Part shown: positions 56,111 to 64,000 of the stretch, piece after piece
How positions within the stretch are numbered: position 1 is the stretch's first letter
Layout of the letters: the number at the start of each line of letters is the position of its first letter
Origin: Delphinapterus leucas
Taxonomy: Eukaryota > Chordata > Mammalia > Artiodactyla > Monodontidae
Length of the DNA stretch: 64,000 bases
Assembly (NCBI RefSeq): GCF_002288925.2
Contig: NW_022098076.1
Coordinates: 89,512,182-89,576,181 of the forward strand
Reading direction: 5' to 3'
Notes under the pieces: generated by a model
The model's input: the letters and a program-made list of their open reading frames with translations, nothing else
Told to the model about the DNA's origin: nothing
Database searches by the model: none
Program-made: the position numbers and the translations under genes

Positions 56111-57654
56111 TCCACAGGGGCCACCTACCTGCCTGTCAGTGCCGGATGGGGAGAAGCTGGAATATCTGACCAGGCAACAGCCTCACTGCTTCTATTGCAG
56201 CCACACAGGATCACATTGGAAAACATCCTGCACATTCTAATGGCATCTAACCTACTGCTGCTGTCACTGCCTCCCGTGTCTCCGCGGGGACCGCAGGGGG
56301 CCCGCCCTGGGGCTCCAAGTCCCCGCTCCTGTGGTCATGAGCAGATGTTCAGGCTCTCTTCCCATGGAAAACCACTTTGCCAGGTTGGCTGGGCTCAGGC
56401 AAGCTTCCAACTCTGACCACACGCTTTGCGATGTCCAGGATGTTCATTGATTGTAAAATGATGTAACAACACATTAAAACGAGACTCTTCCTGTCTCCAT
56501 TCAACTGAAACTTGAAGACAGTAGATGCTACATCCCGCCAAAACCTCCATGCAGAGATTTCAACATAGATTAAGAAACCCAGTTGTACAGATTTTAAAGA
56601 CCCTCACCCACACTGAGGTTGGGATGTGGAGACTGAGAGGAAGGGTTTATGTAAAGGGTTTTGGAGGAGCCCATGGTGGCTGTTAAGCCTGGGCAAGGGG
56701 TGAGGGGTATCTGCTCCCCGCTTGAGGATGGTCTGAGGATTTTCAAACCTCGTCCTGGAGAACTTGGGGCATGATGTTCCCTGCAGTTTGGAGCCACAGA
56801 GAACTGGCATCTGACTCCCTCAGAGAGATGTAAAAGACAGAGGGGACCTGACCAGTTGCTGATGGGGGAGCTGCAGGAGGGGCGGGGGTACTGGGGCTGA
56901 CGTGTGTGCCCAGAGTTTGCTCGGGCAAAGAATCCATGAGCATTTCTTCATATGGATCCAACAGGTGAGACCATAGTGCAGGACGTCAGGTTCCACGATA
57001 TCCCTCATCAGAGAGGTGCTGCTGGATTCCCCGTGAGACAGGCAGGGGAGGAAAGTTGTTAGGGAGCCGTCTATATTATGGAACAACAGGTAAGCAGTAT
57101 TCAGGGATGGGCACAGGCTTTCTCCCAAAACCTAGAAATTCCCCCCACAAGTAAAAGAGTCAGTATAAGCATTATCCCTTCAACTCGAGCATCCTTGCTC
57201 AAATGACCACCTCTTGCCCACAGCTCTGTAGTGTCTGTGCGCGCGCGCGTGCGTGTGTGTGTGTGTGTATGTTTAAGGGGGGACAGGAAGGAGGGGAAAT
57301 AAAGAAGAAACAGCCATACCCCCAGCGTAGGTGTGGCTTACAGCCTGCATGGACATGGAAGGAGGGGAAGGGGCTGTGTATCTGAAAGAAGCCATAAACT
57401 TCAGCCTTATATGGACTGGACATCCCAATGACCAGCAGGGGACTGTGTGTTCCCTAAGAATGGGCAGAAAAAACAAGGGACTTCCCAGGTTTTTATCAGG
57501 GCAGGGGAAATCCAGAATTCATTTAAAGGTGTATCAGAAGACAAAGTTGCTAGAATCCAATGAGTCCCCTGGTTCACTGTGCTGGTTACATTTAGAATTC
57601 CAGGAGAGAACATAGCAAGAAGCTAAGGTTGCGTTTATCACCATTTAAGCTCTG
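56111..57654. other. Unassigned GC-richer DNA
   Basis: No family or gene is recognised. A CG/TG alternating tract 'gtgcgcgcgcgcgtgcgtgt' with a TG tail lies at about 57237-57269. Frames on the minus strand at 56594-57128 (67-102 codons) show proline-rich patches but no domain. Confidence 0.4.
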
Positions 57655-57795
57655 TTCTTAAGACTTCCACATGTATTATGTCATTTCACTTTCACAGTCT
57701 CTCCGGAGGGGAAACACGATTACCTTTCAGGCAAGGAGACTGAGGATTGCAGAGATTAATTTGCCAAAATTGATCAAGTGAGTAATGAGTGTATC
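57655..57795 (-). mobile_element. MIR SINE fragment
   Basis: 'tgtattatgtcatttcactt', 'caggcaaggagactgaggat' and 'tttgccaaaattgatcaagt' are antisense MIR. Confidence 0.6.
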
Positions 57796-57820
57796 TGGGG
57801 TAAATTAAAATTCTTCACAT

Positions 57821-57939
57821 GGGACTTCCCTGGTGGTCTAGTGGTTCGGACTCGGCCCAATCACTCCTGGGGTCTGGGTTTGATCCCTGGTCGGGGAACT
57901 AAGATCCCGCAAGCTGCACAGCATGTGGCCAAAAAAAAA
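57821..57939 (+). mobile_element. Minimal tRNA-Glu SINE with perfect 12-bp TSD
   Basis: At 119 bp it is the shortest family member here: 'gggacttccctggtggtcta', 'gggtttgatccctggtcggg', 'gaactaagatcccgcaagct', 'gtggcc' and an A tail. 'aaaattcttcac' flanks it at 57807-57818 and 57940-57951. It lacks the long 3' body of the CHR copies and resembles the simpler tRNA-Glu SINEs shared with ruminants, probably an older type. Confidence 0.93.
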
Positions 57940-57989
57940 AAAATTCTTCACTTAACCCAGTTGAGGAGGGAAGTTGTGGGGATAGATGG

Positions 57990-58110
57990 ACAAGATCGGC
58001 CATGAGCTGATAACTGTTGAAGGCAGGTGGTGGCAGGTGGGATTCACTGCACTATTCTTCCTACTTCTTTTTTCTATGTGTTTCAAATTTCCCATTTTAT
58101 TAAAGGTTTG
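57990..58110 (+). mobile_element. Possible old L1 3' end
   Basis: 'actattcttcctacttcttt', 'atgtgtttcaaatttcccat' and 'tttattaaaggt' resemble the final part of an old L1 3' UTR. Tentative. Confidence 0.3.
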
Positions 58111-58578
58111 GTGAGGGCACCCAATGCTGTGTTCTAGCTGAGGACCAGCCCTCGGTGCAGCAGGGACCCAAACCCACAAGTCAACCTCCAGCCCAGGGCC
58201 CTACCGCCTACACTGACTGCCTACCTTGCTGAAGTGGCCAGAGGGGAACCTGATCTGGGGACAGACCTTTTCTTGTCCCCTATGCCTATTGCATACTCCC
58301 ACTGGGACTCTCCCCTTTCCTCCTTCTACCATGGTTGGTATATTAGAGCAACAGGGAAGTCGACCATTTGGGAGCAAAAAGGACTTGACCATCGGAAAAA
58401 TCAGATTTGCCCCCCTGAAGAGTTAAATTCACTGCACAATCTCAGAGAAGAGATTTGCAAAGCCACGCTGCATAGACAGAACGGGTTTTGAGCCATTAAT
58501 GGAGGAATCAGACGCTCATTTACCTAACTAACAGGCTTCAAGGTCACGCTCCTTTCTTCTGCATGAATGCATGTCCCT
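58111..58578. other. Unassigned DNA
   Basis: No repeat or gene is recognised. Frames up to 85 codons are unsupported. Confidence 0.35.
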
Positions 58579-58580
58579 CA

Positions 58581-58848
58581 TGGACATATATACACTACCA
58601 AACGTAAAATAGATAGCTAGTGGGAAGCAGCCGCATAGCACAGGGAGATCAGCTCAGTGCTTTGTGACCACCTGGAGGGGTGGGATAGGGAGGGTGGGAG
58701 GGAGGGAGACGCAAGAGGGAAGAGATATGGGAACATACGTATATGTATAACTGATGCACTTTGTTATAAAGCAGAAACTAACACACCATTGTAAAGCAAT
58801 TTTACCCCAATAAAGGTGTTAAAAAAAATAAAAAATAAAAAAATAAAA
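58581..58848 (+). mobile_element. Young L1 3' end, copy B
   Basis: It begins 'tggacatatatacactacca' and matches the 34.1-kb copy almost base for base (I count about seven differences over roughly 245 bases). It ends in a complex A/T tail. It starts at the same base as copy A, but the flanking DNA differs. No clear target duplication is seen. Confidence 0.88.
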
Positions 58849-60049
58849 GTCATTAAAGTAGTATTTCATGGAGAGGGGTTTGATCACCAACACTGAGCAT
58901 CTTGTAATCTGTGGTTTTCAACCACTAATGTGTCGTTATAGTGGCTCTAATAGTAGTTGAGGCACCAAAGTTTTTGAGCTTCATTTTTATTGGCAAGAAT
59001 TAGAATGTATTTGAGATTAGCCTTGTAATATTGTCACAGTCATTCTCTTGCGTTCTGACACATGTTCCTCAGTGTGAGAGAAAGAGGTGGAATCAAGAGT
59101 CATCCTGGGTCACCTAGGGGAAGGTTTTGTAGGTGTGAGCGCCATCCATCGTTTGTCTGGCAGTGGGAATAAAAAGGTGAAGATCCACCGTGTAGATGCC
59201 CAGTTAGTGATCATCAAGTTGGATTGAACACTGAATCTTGTAGTTTCTATTTTGAACAATGGTATAGAGATAAAACGGATTCCCTTCAATTCCTTTGAAC
59301 AAAAACCTCACACGAAGGGGACAGTACTTGTGAGCAGAAGGACAAACTTGTTCTCTTGGCTAAAAAGCTTTTTCAGGAAAATCACCACAAAAAATCCTCA
59401 TGAAACGCTTGTTTTGTTAAAAGGTATGTTTAATGATAAATAGGCCTTGGAGAAAAGGTTTATGGTTGGGGTAGTTTTATTGATTTGAGCCTGGCTGGTC
59501 TCTTGGAAGTATATTATTTTCAGTAAATCGATTGTGTCTGGTTTGGAAAGGCTTTGCACTACATTTGTCTTAAATGATATTTAAATAATTGATCACAATT
59601 TGTATTTGTTAATGACCTTTCAATGAACTGTCATTGACCTGTGTTGGGCCACAGAGATCAGTTTTGTGGACAGCTCTTCGTGACTTTTCTAAAAGAGTTG
59701 GTGTTTTTCTCTATTTTATTCAAATCCTCTATTAGGATTTGAATCCTCTATTTTATTCTATCCTCTATTCAAATCCTCTATTAGGTGTTTAAATCAGAAA
59801 TCAAGGATTATGATTCTAGCTTATTTTTATAAATTAAAATGGAATTTGGATTCTCCCTTTATAGGCATAGAAAACCCACATGTATGCATGTCACTCTCCC
59901 CTATTGGGATCAGCTATTAAAACTCTAAGACAGGGAAGGAAAATTAATACCATGTATCCCAAATGGAGCCCATCCCCTTTCCTCTCAAATCTGAATTTCT
60001 GATTTCACTAAGGACATATGTTATTACCGTGTTTTCTCCCATCACCAGT
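58849..60049. other. Unassigned AT-rich DNA with local tandem repeat
   Basis: About 59710-59780 contains repeated 'caaatcctctattagg' and 'cctctattttattc' words, a small irregular tandem array. A 63-codon plus-strand frame (59252-59443) ends just after a donor-like 'aaggtatgtt', but no convincing acceptor or homology supports an exon. Confidence 0.4.
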
Positions 60050-60478
60050 ACAGGTGACCTAGGTAGAGGAAGACATGGTGATGGCCAGGTCTCTGAAGCT
60101 GGTGACCCCAGAGGGGTCTATTCCAGGGGCTCTGAACTCCAGACATCCCCATGACAGAGGCAGTAGAGGCCGTGGCTATGGTCAGGGTCAGGCCTTCTAG
60201 AAGCATTGGAGGGCAGGTGTGGGCTCGAGGCTCAGAGCAACGGCTGCAGGAGCTGAGAGACCCCATCCTCAAGCCATTTGCTTGGCTTCCCCAGACCTAT
60301 GGTGGTAGAGACAGCCCAGCAGATGGTCGTACTGCCCCCAGCAACCTCTTCATCCAGAAATGAGTCCCTAGGAGGGTCTTAGGAACCAGTCTCTGCATCC
60401 CAGAGTCCCCAAAAGACACACACTGTTGCTCATGTCATGCCCTTGTCTCCCAATAAACCTGACTTCAGCCTCTAAAAA
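60050..60478 (+). pseudogene. Possible processed pseudogene 3' end
   Basis: The segment is GC-richer than its surroundings. 'gtctcccaataaacctgact' at about 60446-60465 carries AATAAA, followed about 16 bases later by a six-A run, which is normal cleavage spacing for an mRNA. Upstream codons in one frame give Gly/Arg-rich residues (RGSRGRGYGQGQ) that run into stops. I do not recognise the parent gene, and no target duplication is evident. Confidence 0.3.
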
Positions 60479-61159
60479 ATGAAGGCCTCCGTGCCATCTT
60501 GTCTCCTTGTTCTCTCCTGACCCCACCATATCTATTTGTTGGAAAATTCTCTTAACTCTTTTTCTATGCTGTTGGACTCCTAGCCTCCAGAGCTGTGAGA
60601 TACCTCCCTCCCCCATTGCAACAACTGATTCAGGTCCTTAAGGGAGAGCAGTTGGGGGGAGTATGATGGATGGTTGATATCTCTTGGTATCCTGGGAGAC
60701 CCCCAAATTGGGGATCAGTGTACTCTCAGGTTCTTAGGGAACTGGACGTCAAATCCGGAAGCCTGATTGGGCCCTAAACCACACAAGGAGGGTAGCTACT
60801 CATGGGTCCCTGATCCAGTCCAGGGTTTCCAACTGGGTGCCCCAGAACACCAGGGTTCCTTGAGCGTAAGTGGCCTCCTGGTGGGCAGAGATCCAGGTCC
60901 CCAGCCCCTACGTCATCTAGAGCTTCTGGGCTTCATCTCTTTGAAATGATTTGCTAGCCTCTGCTTCCTCCTTGTAGGGAAGTGGCAAAATTCGTCATAG
61001 GGGTAAATAATCTTTCGCTTTGGGAAAGCCTTGAAAGAGGTCAGGCTTTTGGAGATTAAAGTGAGTTACTTTGCCCTGAATGATGAAGTCATAGAATGTT
61101 TGGGTTTTTGCAGGCAGCCCGATGGCAGGGAAGGTAAAGATTTTGAACCTCAGTGATGA
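60479..61159. other. Unassigned DNA
   Basis: About 60560-60605 ('ggactcctagcctccagagc', 'tgtgaga') recalls the end of a MaLR LTR but is too short to assign. The rest is unassigned. Confidence 0.35.
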
Positions 61160-61623
61160 GAGTGGATTACTTTCCTTAGGCTGCTGTAACAAAGTACCAC
61201 AAATTGGGTGACTTAACAGATGTGCGTTTGTCTCACTGCTCTGGAGACTAGAAGTCCAGTGTTGGGGGAGCCACGGTCCCTCTGAAACCTATGGGGAGGC
61301 TCCTTCTTTGCCTTCCTAGCCAGCAGTCTTCGACATTCCTTGACTTGTAGATGTGTTGCTCTAATCTTCTGGTTTCCTCCAGGCCTCTCCCTGTGCATCT
61401 TTACATCATTTCCTGTCTGTGCATGTCTGTCTCTGTGCCCAATATTCCTCTTTTTATAAGGACCCCAGTCATATTGGATTGGAGTCCACCGTAATGACCT
61501 CATTCAACTTGATTACCTATGAAAAAACTTTATTTTAAGTAAGGTCACAATATGAGGTCCTGGGAGTTAGGACTTCAACATTCTCTTTTTTTGAGGGGTG
61601 GGGGGCACAGTTTAACCCATAAC
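61160..61623 (-). mobile_element. MLT1 (MaLR) solo LTR
   Basis: Antisense and nearly complete: 'gattactttccttaggctgc', 'acaaagtaccacaaattggg', 'tttttataaggaccccagtc', 'atattggattggagtccacc' and 'gttaggacttcaacattctc', ending 'tttaacccataaca'. No retroviral genes. Confidence 0.9.
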
Positions 61624-62029
61624 AAGGGGAAGATTGAAGAAAATGGTCAAGGGGTGGGAGGTCCAGAGGCTGGATCTCAGGAAAGCAAGCCCTATGGTTG
61701 GGAATGGCCAGAAAATTTTTAGTAATAGTAAAGCCTAACATTAAGCCTAACAGTAAAGCCTCCAATAAAGACTTGTGCACACGAGCCTCGCGCTTATGGG
61801 GATGAGAGAGGAGTACATGTGTCCACGTTTTGGGTGAAGAAAGGGTAGTTGTTCTCTACATAACGAGTCATTGGTTAATTGCCTGGGTCTTTCCCTGGAT
61901 TGTAAGGAGCATTGTCACAAAAGCAGGACTCTGTTATTCACCCCGCAGAATGTTGCCTGGGAGCTAGTAGGAATCCAGTAAGCACTTGATGAGTAAGTAC
62001 GTGAACGAAGCTGCAGGAGGAGAGATAAG
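61624..62029. other. Unassigned DNA
   Basis: No repeat or gene recognised. 'taagcctaaca' is repeated near 61730-61752. Confidence 0.35.
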
Positions 62030-62390
62030 CTTTTGGGTTTGAACTCTAACCTTTGAACACACAACTTTGTGGGTGTATATGAGTATTCCTTTAGAACGAA
62101 TGCCTGGCAAAGGAATTGCAGTGTCAAATGGATTTCATATTTAGGACTTGAAATGTCTATTGTCAAATTCCCACCTGTCAATAGGTTATGAATTTAAAAC
62201 TCCATCTAGTACTACATGAGAGAGTTTTGTTTCTTACAACAGGTTAAAACCTAATTAAACATTTAAAAATTATAATTTTTCAAAACACAAATAGCTAATT
62301 TTTTTGAATATAAAGGTAATGTATATTCATTGAAAACATTCAAAAAATAAAGTATGAAGAGAAAAATAATTTTTAAAAATTTTGGGTTTC
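62030..62390 (-). mobile_element. Ancient L1M fragment and AT-rich tail
   Basis: 62030-62235 ('gggtgtatatgagtattcct', 'attgcagtgtcaaatggatt', 'tattgtcaaattcccacctg') is antisense L1M. The following AT-rich 62240-62390 stretch looks like decayed LINE tail and is less certain. Confidence 0.45.
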
Positions 62391-63124
62391 AGAGCTGGGT
62401 TGATATCATATATTTGAACTCAGTGGTAATAGGGCACTTTTTGCTGTCTACCCACTAATCCTCAAATCCCAGATAGAACGCTGGCCTTCCCTTGGTCAAT
62501 GGGTCGGGGGCTCAAGTAGTTTGGACATTAATGGAAAGGGGCTACAGAAGACTGGAAAACTCAGGAACAATCCATTTCCATGTTTTTAATAATTATCTTC
62601 CACACTAGCCTTCGTGCCATCTAGGCTGTATGGCTGCAAGTCTTTCCCTTAGTAGGTACTTGGTGAATACTTATCAAATTCAAATAAATAATGTGAAAGA
62701 AAATGTTTGTGAAGTATAAAAAGGAAGGAAATAAACTGGCTGAGGTTCTAACTTTTACAGAAATGGAGACTCAAATAAGCCAGTGAAACCTCAGACCCAG
62801 TATCACCCTGACATTCTTAGCAAATAGCCCAGCACACCCCTTTATAATCCTTGGGTCCTCTTCATTTGTATTCTGTCTGGGGAACTGAATCTGAGACCCA
62901 GATTGATGTCATGACGTTTAAATCTTACCCAGTGACATTTTGCCGATGCTCTACGTAGCGGTAAGGTTGTGTCGAGGGTGGTGTGGTGGCTGAGTGGGGC
63001 AGAGCACCAATCAGGTGTTCCTGGCCCTCTGACTGAGCTTACATCTGCTGCTGGTCCGTGAATTCACTGAGGATATTAAGAAATACAAGGGACGATTGAG
63101 GAAAGTGTGTTTTAAGCTCTGACA
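62391..63124. other. Unassigned DNA with short L2-like end
   Basis: About 62640-62690 ('tagtaggtacttggtgaata') resembles an L2 3' end. The rest is unassigned. Confidence 0.35.
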
Positions 63125-63300
63125 TAAACTAGAGCTTGGCCTGGTGGGAAAGGATGCTGAGTCAGGTGTTAGATTTGAGTTCTGACTCCCCCCGAGGAGG
63201 CTGTATGGCTTTGAACTGACTTGCCTCACTGGTCAGCAGGTCATTTTGAGAACTGATGTGAAATACATAGGAAAGTACTTTAATATTTGAGGATACCAAA
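63125..63300 (+). mobile_element. MIR-like SINE fragment
   Basis: 'gggaaaggatgctgagtcag', 'gagttctgactccccccgag' and 'aactgatgtgaaatacatag' resemble MIR/MIR3 in sense. Diverged. Confidence 0.4.
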
Positions 63301-63360
63301 GCACTTCCTTCCTTCCTTCCCTCCTTCCTTCCTTTCTTTCTTTCTTTCTTTCTCTTTCTT
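63301..63360. repeat. TTCC/TTTC microsatellite
   Basis: A TTCC tract grades into TTTC/TTCT and then T-rich sequence. It abuts the antisense L1 tail, so it may have grown from the poly(T) end of that insertion. Confidence 0.85.
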
Positions 63361-63421
63361 TTTTGAAGTATATATAGTTGATTTATAAAGTTAACATCTG
63401 CTGTACAGCAAAGTGACTCAG

Positions 63422-63471
<50 letters not shown>

Positions 63472-63670
63472 TTTTAAAAGATATTCTTTTCCATTCTGGT
63501 TTATCATAGGATATTGAATATAGCTCTCTGTGCTATACATTAGGACCTTGTCTATCCATTCCATATGTATTAGTTTACATCTGCTGATCCCAACCTCCCA
63601 CTGCATCCCTCCCCCAACTCCCTCCCCCTTGGCAACCGCAAGTCTGTTCTCTATGTCCGTGAGTCCAAAG
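63361..63670 (-). mobile_element. L1 3' end with expanded TA tract
   Basis: 'ttgaagtatatatagttgat', 'ctgctgtacagcaaagtgac', 'ctctctgtgctatacattag' and 'caagtctgttctctatgtcc' are the same antisense L1 family as 3.0-3.6 kb. A long uninterrupted TA repeat (about 63427-63468) lies where that copy has a CA/CG-rich 'cacacacgcacacacacaga' stretch. Confidence 0.85.
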
Positions 63671-64000
63671 TCCTTTAAGTGAACAAATTGGAAAGAGTTT
63701 GCCTGCTAGCAAACAACATGCCTTATGTTTTGGAGCTGGGCCTCTGTTGGAATTACTTCTCCTGATGAGGGGCCTCTTTTGCAGTCACTTGCTGATTCAC
63801 TTCGGTGAAAATTGAGGCGTCAGAATCATCCATCCGGCCTCCTACAGAAACCCAACCTCTGATTCCCAGGCTCTGCATCTGCCTGGCTGTAGCACTTGAT
63901 GCATCACTGAAGGCAGGTGGTCTGATGGATGGTCTCCAACCAGGGCCTTCTCGTGAAGGTTTCTGAATGTCCTGCAGGTCAAGGCGTGGACGTGTCATGG
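63671..64000. other. Unassigned DNA
   Basis: No repeat or gene is recognised up to the window edge. An 81-codon minus-strand frame (63753-63998) is unsupported. Confidence 0.35.

Noticed and set aside
56594..57128. Overlapping minus-strand frames with Pro-rich patches, considered as a conserved exon
   Set aside because: No recognisable protein family, no consensus splice sites at the frame edges, and the frames overlap each other.
59252..59443. 63-codon frame ending near a splice-donor-like 'aaggtatgtt', considered as an exon
   Set aside because: No good acceptor, no homology and no neighbouring exon. A GT donor-like word is common by chance.

Overview
This is ordinary mammalian nuclear DNA, almost certainly from a cetacean and probably a toothed whale. 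The main evidence is eleven copies of a tRNA-Glu-derived SINE of the cetacean CHR type. They share a head reading 'cttccctggtggcgcag' and a B-box-like 'cacgggttcg'. Several L1 3' ends also have the form common in whales and even-toed ungulates. There is no bacterial-style gene organisation, and I could not identify an intact protein-coding gene, a coding exon or a structured RNA gene. The window reads as intergenic or intronic DNA. All repeat family names come from memory of consensus sequences and were not checked with a search.

Layout. Positions 1-12000 hold an L1 3' end at the left edge, old LTR pieces (2.4-2.8 kb, 9.3-9.8 kb), several L1 3' ends, three CHR SINEs (4.7, 6.2, 10.6 kb), and unassigned DNA with a CRE and a tandem pair of ZNF143-like sites. 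Positions 12060-12545 are a TG-rich repeat with a 157-bp higher-order period. From 12.5 to 30 kb there are MIR, L2, MLT1 and L1 remnants, a twin-primed L1 (17.1 kb), a palindromic hAT-like MITE (16.4-16.8 kb), another hAT MITE (24.5 kb) and a truncated L1 with a 20-bp target duplication (25.1 kb). Positions 30279-30468 are a five-copy, 38-bp minisatellite. From 31 to 34.4 kb there is a long CHR SINE, a good L2 3' end and an MLT1 LTR. Positions 34.7-38.2 kb are one ancient L1 ORF2 on the minus strand. A short retrocopy of an mRNA 3' end has landed in it, a CHR SINE has landed inside that retrocopy, and a second CHR SINE lies elsewhere in the L1. From 38.2 to 47 kb there is unassigned DNA with a CTCF-like site, an old ERV LTR, an MLT1 and L1s. 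From 47 to 51.3 kb there is almost continuous ancient minus-strand L1. From 51.3 kb to the end the DNA is GC-richer and mostly unassigned, with two CHR SINEs, L1 and MLT1 pieces, a possible processed pseudogene 3' end near 60.4 kb, and a terminal L1 with an expanded TA tract.

No genes work together here. What the window records is a succession of insertions. MIR, L2, MLT1 and old L1 copies form the base. hAT MITEs and younger L1s are inserted among them. CHR SINEs, many with clear target-site duplications, are the latest layer. I found no undescribed biological system. The most useful leads are the nested retrocopy, the SINE with two A-tracts, the minisatellite, the TG higher-order repeat and a few candidate regulatory motifs.
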